Source: a bacterium
GTDB taxonomy: Bacteria; Verrucomicrobiota; Kiritimatiellia; UBA8416; CAMZLY01
Direction of reading: 5' to 3'
DNA: 11,217 nt
NCBI GenBank assembly: GCA_030632465.1
Contig: DAOVUR010000042.1
Coordinates: 1 to 11,217, forward strand
In this document: positions 1 through 4,893 of the stretch, piece after piece
Layout of the letters: each line of letters begins with the position of its first letter
Numbering within the stretch: the stretch's first letter is position 1
Position numbers and translations under genes: made by a program
Notes under the pieces: generated by a model
What the model saw: the letters and a program-made list of their open reading frames with translations, nothing else
Database searches by the model: none
Told to the model about the DNA's origin: nothing

Positions 1-213
1 ATCAAATGCACGCCATGCAGGCATTCGGAAAAGAGTAAAGGGTTAAAAGAAAAACTGTGCGTTCTGAAAAGATTTTACAACCGCTACGCTAGAGGGACTG
101 CGGCTGAGAAGGGGGAGTTTGTATGACTAGGGGGGAATAATAGTATTGTTTTTGCTCGGTTTATCTCCCTAACTCAAGTGAGTGAAACGAACGGTTGTGA
201 AAAGTTTTTTTTA
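1..213. repeat. Dispersed intergenic repeat mosaic, copy 1
   Basis: This gene-free stretch is made of modules that recur in the window. Positions 1-25 are identical to 4561-4585. Positions 35-175 match 11077-11217 with a single mismatch (A at 97, C at 11139). Positions 155-198 match 4796-4839 with one mismatch. It includes a CTGAAAAGAT motif at 64-73 and two G-runs around 111-116 and 130-135. No ORF with coding character is seen. The block runs up to the heptamer array that overlaps the 3' end of the FHA gene. The repeats were found by eye; any function is unknown. Confidence 0.9.
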
Positions 214-234
214 CTGTAGACCGTGGACTATTTT
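214..234 (+). repeat. Heptamer array A (3 units)
   Basis: Three consecutive 7-base units begin CTG, CCG and CTA, and the last ends in TTTT. The array follows a T-run, as does array C. The first three bases of the terminal unit (228-230, CTA) are the complement of the TAG stop codon of the FHA gene, so the array overlaps that gene's 3' end. Confidence 0.75.
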
Positions 235-716
235 AACAGAATGACAAGAAAGAAGGCCATAGCGCCGATAGTTAGCACTCCTACAAGTGTCCATAGGGTG
301 TAACCGATCCAGTTGGTCTGTTTCCGTTTATTGAATGCGCTGTTTTGATTGTTGCGTGTTGCAGCCATTTTGATGGTGACTTGAGGATCTTCTTCACTAG
401 AAGGAACAACAGCTTCGTAAGGGTCAATATCGGTGCCGTCAAAAAGGATTTCTACATTACCGGCGCAAATGTTATCTCCTGGGCTGAGCTGATGTTCTAG
501 AATTGAGACATCATTAAGTAGTGTTCCGTTAGTTGAGCCTAGATCACGTATAACAAAATTTCTGCCACTTCTAATAATCGCACAGTGTTTACTGGATATT
601 GATTCATCTTTTAAAACAATAAGGTTATCTGGTGCGCGGCCAAATACTACTTCGTCACGATCAATTTCTATTCGTGTACCTTTACGCTCACCTGTTAATA
701 TTTTTATAAAAGCCAT
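228..716 (-). CDS. FHA-domain protein with C-terminal membrane anchor
   Basis: A 162-residue protein. Residues about 1-95 form a forkhead-associated (FHA) domain, a module that binds phosphothreonine peptides. The hallmark residues are present: Gly26-Arg27, Ser41/Ser42 and His44 of the SxxH-type motif, and LGSTNGT at 59-65. An acidic, polar linker (about 95-130) leads to a basic patch (KRK, 130-132). One hydrophobic segment follows (about 137-161) and ends in a final Lys, so the protein is probably tail-anchored with the FHA domain in the cytoplasm. The ATG at 716 is preceded by a GGAG-like ribosome site (728-731). No Ser/Thr kinase or secretion partner is encoded in the window, so the phosphoprotein partner is unknown. 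It lies 160 bp downstream of pyrC on the same strand and probably has its own promoter. The stop codon falls inside a repeat array. The domain call is firm; the cellular role is not. Confidence 0.9.
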   Translation of the reverse strand: MAFIKILTGERKGTRIEIDRDEVVFGRAPDNLIVLKDESISSKHCAIIRSGRNFVIRDLGSTNGTLLNDVSILEHQLSPGDNICAGNVEILFDGTDIDPYEAVVPSSEEDPQVTIKMAATRNNQNSAFNKRKQTNWIGYTLWTLVGVLTIGAMAFFLVILLK

Positions 717-745
717 TTTTAAAATTTCTCCGGTTAGTGGGTGTT

Positions 746-774
746 AAAATGGACTAAGCATCTGAAAATGTCAA
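746..774 (-). promoter_or_regulatory. Candidate promoter of the FHA gene
   Basis: On the minus strand a perfect TTGACA (769-774) is followed 17 bases later by CATTTT (746-751), a poor -10 match (3 of 6). It lies about 30 bases upstream of the FHA start codon and ribosome site. The good -35 and the position make it plausible; the weak -10 keeps confidence low. Confidence 0.35.
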
Positions 775-789
775 GAGTGAAAAAAGGAT

Positions 790-810
790 GAAACGGTCTA
801 CGGTCCACGG
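790..810 (-). repeat. Heptamer array D (3 units, inverted)
   Basis: Read on the minus strand, three in-phase 7-base units each begin CCG and the last is CCGTTTC. It belongs to the same family as arrays A, B and C but in the opposite orientation. A T-run follows it on the minus strand. It sits between the pyrC stop and the FHA promoter candidate. Confidence 0.65.
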
Positions 811-812
811 TT

Positions 813-876
813 CAAATGCGGTGCGCTCATAGAAAAAGGATTACTACGAAATGCACGAAGGGCGCGAAACTGTGCG
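813..876. repeat. Degenerate intergenic repeat modules after pyrC
   Basis: Positions 821-842 resemble the GTGCGCTCTGAAAAGGATT module seen at 4626-4644. Positions 846-861 carry a variant of the CACGAA-type repeat seen at 4475-4500. A further copy of CTGTGCGCT starts at 870 and runs into the pyrC stop codon (877-879). No gene is seen here. Confidence 0.5.
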
Positions 877-2166
877 CTATAAGGTGGTTAGGGAGTTATG
901 TGTAATGACACCGCGAAGAAAAGTGTATTTAGCTTCTCCGGTTGTTGTCATCCCTTCGAAAGGTGTATTTCTAGACTTTGACAAGAACTTGCTGGAGTCA
1001 ATAGTCCATTCTTTGTAGAGGTCAAGGATGACAATGTTGGCTGGTTGTCCTGCTGTAAGGCTTGGTTGTGGCAGATTCAGTAGGCGTGCTGGCCCAGTTG
1101 TCCATAGTGCTAGCCATTGTGTGGTTGTCATACGGCCTGATTTTACCAGGGTACTGTATGTGATGCCGACAGCGGTTTCTGATCCGATGATGCCGAAAGG
1201 TGCTTTTGTGAAGTCTTGCTCTTTATAGCGTGTAAGATGCGGGGCATGATCAGTTGCAAGTGCCTCAATAGTACCGTTGCATAGACCGTTAATTATAGCA
1301 TCTCGGTCTGCTGGTGTGCCGAGTGGTGGATTCATCTTGTAGTTACTATTATCAGGATCAATATCCTCGTCAGTAAGTGCGATATGATGAGGTGTTGCCT
1401 CAGCAGAAATAGGGACACCATCTTCTTTTGCTTTTGCAATGAGCTCTACTGTTTCGCCGCCGAATAGATGTTGAATATGCATCTTGGCGCCAGTGGCGCG
1501 GGCTACTCGTATGTTTCTTTCAACTGCGGCTATTTCTGCTTGGACAGGAATGCCTGGTAGTCCCAGACTAGCTGATACTGTACCTTCATTGATTACGCCA
1601 TTGGCGGCCAGCTTACGATCAAGGGCGTGGTCCATTACAAGGCAGTTGAGCTTGCCTGCAATCTTCATGCATTCATTTAGTAGAGTCTCGTCATCGACTG
1701 TCGACCCATCATCAGTAAAGGCTATTGCGCCAGCAGTTGCCATACTGTTAAGGTCGGCAAGCTCTTTGCCAAGTCGATTAATGCTGATACAGCCTGATGG
1801 TAAAATATCGACAAGGCCAGATTCTTTGCCTGCCTCTATGGTGTCTTTTATTAGTTGTGCATTATCTATGGCAGGGGTGGTGTTAGGCATGGTGACAACT
1901 TTGACGAACCCACCTTTAGCTGCTGCCGCCGAGCCAGTGGCATTTGTCTCTGCATCTGGTTGCCCTGGATCACGAAAATGAACATGCATATCTATTAGGC
2001 CGGGGGCGACCACCATACCCTCTGCATCTATGCAGGGAATAGAGCCGTCGATATCAGGTGTGATTTCTGTGATCACGCCATTTAGAATAAGTAGGTCGCT
2101 GATTTCATCTCGACCAGTTGCAGGGTCTATAATATGTCCGTTTTTAATTAGATAAGAGTTGTTCAT
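877..2166 (-). CDS. pyrC: Dihydroorotase (class I type), PyrC
   Basis: Catalyses the reversible cyclisation of N-carbamoyl-aspartate to dihydroorotate, the third step of pyrimidine synthesis, as a cytoplasmic zinc amidohydrolase. Counting from the ATG at 2166 (429 residues), the expected metal ligands are present: His61 and His63 in DMHVHFRDPG, Asp152 in TDDG, His180, His233 in HIQH, and Asp306 in ATDHAPH. MPNTTP, TPHH and KMNPPLG motifs are also intact. The frame is open further upstream to a TTG at 2220. That start would add 18 residues, overlap fetB and lack a ribosome site. The ATG start brings the metal ligands to the family's usual numbering and leaves 37 bases after the fetB stop, so it is preferred, although it too lacks a clear Shine-Dalgarno. 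It is probably the last gene of a fetA-fetB-pyrC unit. Its TAG stop lies in a dispersed repeat module. An active enzyme is expected rather than a pseudo-DHOase. Confidence 0.95.
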   Translation of the reverse strand: MNNSYLIKNGHIIDPATGRDEISDLLILNGVITEITPDIDGSIPCIDAEGMVVAPGLIDMHVHFRDPGQPDAETNATGSAAAAKGGFVKVVTMPNTTPAIDNAQLIKDTIEAGKESGLVDILPSGCISINRLGKELADLNSMATAGAIAFTDDGSTVDDETLLNECMKIAGKLNCLVMDHALDRKLAANGVINEGTVSASLGLPGIPVQAEIAAVERNIRVARATGAKMHIQHLFGGETVELIAKAKEDGVPISAEATPHHIALTDEDIDPDNSNYKMNPPLGTPADRDAIINGLCNGTIEALATDHAPHLTRYKEQDFTKAPFGIIGSETAVGITYSTLVKSGRMTTTQWLALWTTGPARLLNLPQPSLTAGQPANIVILDLYKEWTIDSSKFLSKSRNTPFEGMTTTGEAKYTFLRGVITHNSLTTL

Positions 2167-2203
2167 GTCAGGAATAGTAGTATTAAAGGGTTGATCTGTC
2201 GAG

Positions 2204-2998
2204 TTAGCTTTTTTCTGCAAAGATATTTAGTTTTAATATGCCATATTTGTCAAAGCAGACGCGTACTGTCATTAGAATGGTGAGTACCACACTGGTTATG
2301 GTGCTAGTGATGATTCCTATCATGATCATTATCTGGTATTTGATGGCTGTTTCTGGATCTGCACCGCCAAGGATGACACCGGTCATCATTCCGGGGAGTG
2401 CAACAATGCCCATAGTTGCCATTGAGGCAATTGATGGCCGTATCGCTAGCTGAATACTTTCTCTAAAGTATGGTAGCAGGGCTTCGTAACGAGATGCACC
2501 TAGAGACAGTGTGTATAGATATTGCTTGGTATCATTTTTAATGTTTTTATAAAAAGTGCTTATGCCAATAATATTACCACGAAGTGAATTTCCTAGTAGC
2601 ATGCCACCTAGCACGATTAAGTATCTTGCATCAAAAATATTATCTAACGGGATGACAACTATGTTTAGATAGAATATTACAATAAACGTTGCGGTGGAGA
2701 AGGCTATAAAGCTCGGGATGAATACTTTTCTGACCTTTATTGAGGAGTGCCTGATGGCTGAAAAGACGGCGACAACGATCATTAGGATTAACCATGTAAT
2801 ATTTATAAGTGGATTGTTCCATTTGAATAGGTATTTAAGAAATATGCCTATTAGAAGAAGCTGGATGGACATTCGTGCCGCAGAATATAGCAATGATCTG
2901 ATCAGCTTGAAGTCAAAGATCAGGCTTAAAGATATGGGTATTATGAATAGTAAAAATGCTAGTCCTAGTGAGAAGGTGGTTATATTTACTGTTCCCAT
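2204..2998 (-). CDS. fetB: FetB-type ABC transporter permease (UPF0014 family)
   Basis: A 264-residue polytopic membrane protein with about seven hydrophobic segments (roughly 8-27, 42-58, 66-82, 93-116, 126-138, 190-212 and 221-245). The conserved C-terminal half is clear: LGASRYEALLPYF (166-178), then the family core ALPGMMTG (200-207) followed by ILGG and YQI. The E. coli relative FetB (YbbM) pairs with FetA and is reported to export iron and ease oxidative stress; plant relatives act in aluminium tolerance. The substrate here cannot be read from sequence. The ATG at 2998 overlaps the end of the ATPase gene by 13 bases and has a strong ribosome site, so the two are translationally linked. 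The family is firm; the metal specificity is inferred. Confidence 0.92.
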   Translation of the reverse strand: MGTVNITTFSLGLAFLLFIIPISLSLIFDFKLIRSLLYSAARMSIQLLLIGIFLKYLFKWNNPLINITWLILMIVVAVFSAIRHSSIKVRKVFIPSFIAFSTATFIVIFYLNIVVIPLDNIFDARYLIVLGGMLLGNSLRGNIIGISTFYKNIKNDTKQYLYTLSLGASRYEALLPYFRESIQLAIRPSIASMATMGIVALPGMMTGVILGGADPETAIKYQIMIMIGIITSTITSVVLTILMTVRVCFDKYGILKLNIFAEKS

Positions 2999-3624
2999 CT
3001 GCTCTCCTCCAGATTAAAAACTTTTGCCGATGGATTATTGAGCCATACATGATCATGAGAAATTATTAAGCATGTGTACTCTGCGCGTTCCATAAAGTAG
3101 TCTGCAACTTTCTGTTTGAGATGCTTATCAAGTGCAGAGGTGATCTCATCTAGAAGAAAGACCTTTCTTTCCAGCATAATAGCGATAATGATGGCTAGTC
3201 GTTGCCTTTCTCCACCAGATAGTTCCTCAATATTTTTATTGATGATGTCGCTATGTAGCTCGAAGTGTTGTAGAGAGTCTTTGATTTTCTGCTCAGAGAA
3301 GTCTAGGTGTTCGTTGGCTTGTAGTTTGGAAATTGATTCTAATAAATCTATTAGTTTGCCGGAGCCAAGGTTTACATCTTGGTCGATGTAGGATATCTCT
3401 TTACGTATACTCCAGGTGCTCTTTTCATCAATAAGAGTGTTGTTGAAAAATAGTTCTCCTGAATTAGGTAGGGCGAATCCTAGCAGCATAGCTATGAGTG
3501 AGCTTTTGCCTGTACCTGATGTCCCCGCAATAACGACTTTCTCGCCTTGTTTGATTTTCAAGGAGAGATCGTTAATCACCTTTTTGCCATCATACGATAA
3601 ATTAATTTCTTTAAACTCAATCAT
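2986..3624 (-). CDS. fetA: FetA-type ABC transporter ATP-binding protein
   Basis: A 212-residue single nucleotide-binding domain that would power the FetB permease. All ATPase motifs are present: Walker A GTSGTGKSS (34-42), Q-loop Gln82, ABC signature LSGGE (135-139), Walker B VFLLDE (155-160) ending in catalytic Glu160, and the switch His190 in ISHD. The length fits the FetA/YbbL group. It is the first gene of the minus-strand unit; the permease gene overlaps its last 13 bases. The start at 3624 is the first ATG and gives a natural N terminus (MIEFKEINLSYDG), but no clear ribosome site precedes it. Assignment to FetA rather than another small ABC ATPase rests mainly on the adjoining UPF0014 permease. 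Confidence 0.9.
   Translation of the reverse strand: MIEFKEINLSYDGKKVINDLSLKIKQGEKVVIAGTSGTGKSSLIAMLLGFALPNSGELFFNNTLIDEKSTWSIRKEISYIDQDVNLGSGKLIDLLESISKLQANEHLDFSEQKIKDSLQHFELHSDIINKNIEELSGGERQRLAIIIAIMLERKVFLLDEITSALDKHLKQKVADYFMERAEYTCLIISHDHVWLNNPSAKVFNLEESRWEQ
3003..3010 (-). promoter_or_regulatory. Strong Shine-Dalgarno site for fetB
   Basis: The minus strand reads GGAGGAGA, with the GGAGG core (3006-3010) ending 7 bases before the ATG at 2998. It lies inside the end of the fetA coding region, supports the overlapping start, and shows that this organism uses canonical anti-SD pairing for some genes. Confidence 0.85.
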
Positions 3625-3723
3625 GCCGTTGCTTTATTGTTTTAAAATGTTCCTGATTGTTGTCAGTTTGAATTCGTGTAATACTGTTAGTAGTAATTTA
3701 TAGAAACCGTAGGTTTATGCAAG
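3625..3723. other. Divergent promoter region, fetA / secreted protein
   Basis: A 99-bp AT-rich spacer between two divergent start codons, so it must hold promoters for both. No hexamer pair is convincing on either strand. TTGAAT near 3668 followed 17 bases later by TAGTAA is the best plus-strand guess. None of the dispersed repeat modules that fill the other spacers is seen here. Confidence 0.5.
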
Positions 3724-4326
3724 ATGAAAAAAACATACATATATCTGATTATGGTCATTGCGGCATCTGTTATCTCTACAGGGGTGTGTAGAGCGAATGC
3801 CATTATAGAAAATTTCGACTGGAACGATGAAACTGTTGATGGCTGGGAGAGTGATGAGGTTTGGGATAAGCTTTCTAGTATTGGCAGTGGTGCTGTTGAT
3901 GCCTCTGGCTATATGAAGATTGATGATAATATCACTGTCTTGCAGCATCCTGCAGATTGGTATGCAATCTTTTCATCGTCAGCATCATCACTTTTTGCTG
4001 GAGCTTGGAAGTCTGCTTTTTGGGTCGCATTTGACTTTTGGTCGGAAGATGTCGAGCTGGATTACGAACAGGTTGTATCGGGGCTGGACGATAGTAGTGT
4101 TTGGGATACTGAATTGCTGAGTGAAGAAGATGATTCAGTGAGCGTGGTCTCTGCTGTATATGGTGACAGTGCTAAGTGGGATTATGGTGGTAGTCTACAG
4201 GAAGATTTTGTTAATGAACTTTCCTCTGTTGAGTGGATTGGCGATTATGTTTGGCGCACTATTGGTATAAGAAGCTATGGAATAGATGATTTTAATCTGG
4301 TAGTACCGCGGAAAAGCAGTGAATAA
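3724..4326 (+). CDS. Secreted acidic protein, PEP-CTERM-cargo-like but without sorting tail
   Basis: A 200-residue protein of unrecognised function. A type I signal peptide is clear: MKK, a hydrophobic core (5-21), and an A-N-A cleavage site after residue 26. Cys22 is not in a valid lipobox, so a lipoprotein is unlikely. The mature part is strongly acidic and rich in Ser, Trp and aromatic residues, with a pattern (ENFDWNDETVDGW at 29-41) reminiscent of beta-sandwich secreted proteins. It ends in YGIDDFNLVVPRKSSE. The IDDF-x-VP context often comes just before a PEP-CTERM tail in exosortase substrates, but here the chain stops with no PEP motif, no membrane helix and no usual Arg cluster. All three downstream frames were checked and none supplies one. 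The gene is divergent from fetA and convergent with the exosortase-like gene. Dispersed repeats start within about 15 bases of the stop. It could be a truncated or an originally tail-less secreted protein. Confidence 0.75.
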   Translation: MKKTYIYLIMVIAASVISTGVCRANAIIENFDWNDETVDGWESDEVWDKLSSIGSGAVDASGYMKIDDNITVLQHPADWYAIFSSSASSLFAGAWKSAFWVAFDFWSEDVELDYEQVVSGLDDSSVWDTELLSEEDDSVSVVSAVYGDSAKWDYGGSLQEDFVNELSSVEWIGDYVWRTIGIRSYGIDDFNLVVPRKSSE

Positions 4327-4401
4327 CTAATAGTGAATAGTGAAAACGGTGCGCTCTGAAAAGATGCTGCAACGAATGAGGAACACTACGAATCTGCTCT
4401 G

Positions 4402-4436
4402 CTGACGACTGAGGACCGTGGACTGTGGACCATTTT
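4402..4436 (+). repeat. Heptamer array B (5 units)
   Basis: Five in-phase 7-base units begin CTG, CTG, CCG, CTG and CCA. The first four end in GA and the last ends in TTTT. The order of unit starts is the same as in arrays C and E up to the last unit. Confidence 0.75.
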
Positions 4437-4474
4437 TAACTATGCGCTATGCTGCTCTACTGAAAAGATTTTGC

Positions 4475-4500
4475 CACGAATGCACGAATTAACACGAATC
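4475..4500 (+). repeat. CACGAAT short repeat (3 units)
   Basis: CACGAAT occurs at 4475, 4483 and 4493 with short variable spacers. A degenerate relative lies at 846-861. Repeats of this general look are common in intergenic DNA of several bacterial phyla. Confidence 0.6.
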
Positions 4501-4560
4501 TTGGCGGCGGTGGTGCTTGGCGGTGATGGCGTTTATTTGCTTATTTCGCTTTGCTCAATA

Positions 4561-4585
4561 ATCAAATGCACGCCATGCAGGCATT
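4561..4585 (+). repeat. 25-bp exact copy of window positions 1-25
   Basis: Identical over 25 bases to the first 25 bases of the window. Downstream of it both copies pass into A-rich sequence and then CTGTGCG plus TCTGAAAAG. It marks the left end of a second copy of the mosaic repeat. Confidence 0.85.
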
Positions 4586-4708
4586 TTTAAAAGGGTGAAG
4601 TGAAAACGGTGAAGGGTAAAAAACTGTGCGCTCTGAAAAGGATTATGAGTACGATTACGATGGTGGTTGTTGAATATTGAGTGTTATTCGTAGCACCTTC
4701 GATGCTCT

Positions 4709-4730
4709 AACAGGCTCGGAGGCCTGTTTT
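4709..4730 (+). terminator. Candidate intrinsic terminator hairpin
   Basis: A 7-bp stem (AACAGGC at 4709-4715 pairing with GCCTGTT at 4722-4728) closes a 6-base loop TCGGAG and runs into TTTT (4727-4730). It lies about 380 bases after the secreted-protein stop, far for its own terminator. It could equally be part of a dispersed repeat, since all of its surroundings are. Confidence 0.4.
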
Positions 4731-4758
4731 ACTTGGATATTGATGGTTTTTTCTTTTG

Positions 4759-4793
4759 CTGACCTCTGACCTCCGCCCTCTGATCTCTGTTTT
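4759..4793 (+). repeat. Heptamer array E (5 units, pyrimidine-rich)
   Basis: Five in-phase 7-base units begin CTG, CTG, CCG, CTG and CTG. The first four end in CT and the last is CTGTTTT. The unit bodies differ from arrays A to D, but the phase, the CTG/CCG order and the TTTT end are the same. A T-rich run precedes it. Confidence 0.7.
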
Positions 4794-4795
4794 TT

Positions 4796-4839
4796 CTCGG
4801 TTTGTCTCCCTAACTCAAGTGAGTGAAACGAACGGTTGT
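4796..4839 (+). repeat. 44-bp conserved repeat core
   Basis: Matches 155-198 with one difference in 44 bases; the first 21 bases recur at 11197-11217, where the window ends. It includes the small inverted repeat ACTCA-AG-TGAGT. In both complete copies it is followed by a T-run and a heptamer array that leads to the stop codon of a minus-strand gene. Confidence 0.85.
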
Positions 4840-4849
4840 AATTTTTTTA

Positions 4850-4884
4850 CTGAGGACTGAAGACCGTGGACTGTAGACTGTTTT
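4850..4884 (+). repeat. Heptamer array C (5 units)
   Basis: Five in-phase 7-base units begin CTG, CTG, CCG, CTG and CTG. The first four end in GA and the last is CTGTTTT. A T-run precedes it. It ends 9 bases before the stop codon of the exosortase-like gene, as array A does at the FHA gene. Confidence 0.75.
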
Positions 4885-4893
4885 AGCTATTCA

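Larger units (their letters stand above)
4327..4893. repeat. Convergent intergenic repeat mosaic (567 bp)
   Basis: A gene-free region between the 3' ends of the secreted-protein gene and the exosortase-like gene. From left to right it holds a CTGAAAAGAT motif (4356-4365), heptamer array B, a second CTGAAAAGAT (4460-4469), a CACGAAT repeat (4475-4500), a GGCGGTGATGGCGTTT module (4519-4534, also at 11053-11068), a copy of window positions 1-25 (4561-4585), a CTGTGCGCTCTGAAAAGGAT variant (4624-4643), a hairpin, heptamer array E, the 44-bp core and heptamer array C. The ends match copy 1 but the middle differs, so it is a mosaic and not a simple duplicate. Confidence 0.85.

Noticed and set aside
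79..103. Stable hairpin in the 141-bp repeat (CCGC at 81 with GCGG at 100)
   Set aside because: Only four base pairs close a 15-base loop, so there is too little support to call a structure.
1484..1981. Plus-strand 165-residue ORF antisense to pyrC
   Set aside because: It lies wholly inside a well-supported gene on the other strand and its translation shows no recognisable domain; a shadow ORF.
2167..2220. Upstream TTG start for PyrC
   Set aside because: It would overlap fetB, has no ribosome site, and the extra 18 residues do not resemble the family; the ATG at 2166 gives the usual metal-ligand numbering.
3724..3801. Lipoprotein signal at Cys22 of the secreted protein
   Set aside because: Residue -1 is Val rather than Gly, Ala or Ser, and a good A-N-A signal peptidase I site follows at residue 26.
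4327..4420. Missing PEP-CTERM tail of the secreted protein in another frame (frameshift)
   Set aside because: None of the three plus-strand frames after the stop encodes a PEP motif followed by a hydrophobic helix and Arg cluster; the sequence is repeat DNA.
4327..4893. CRISPR array in the repeat-rich spacer
   Set aside because: Units are short, touching heptamers or unlike modules; there are no regular repeats separated by unique spacers of constant length and no cas genes.
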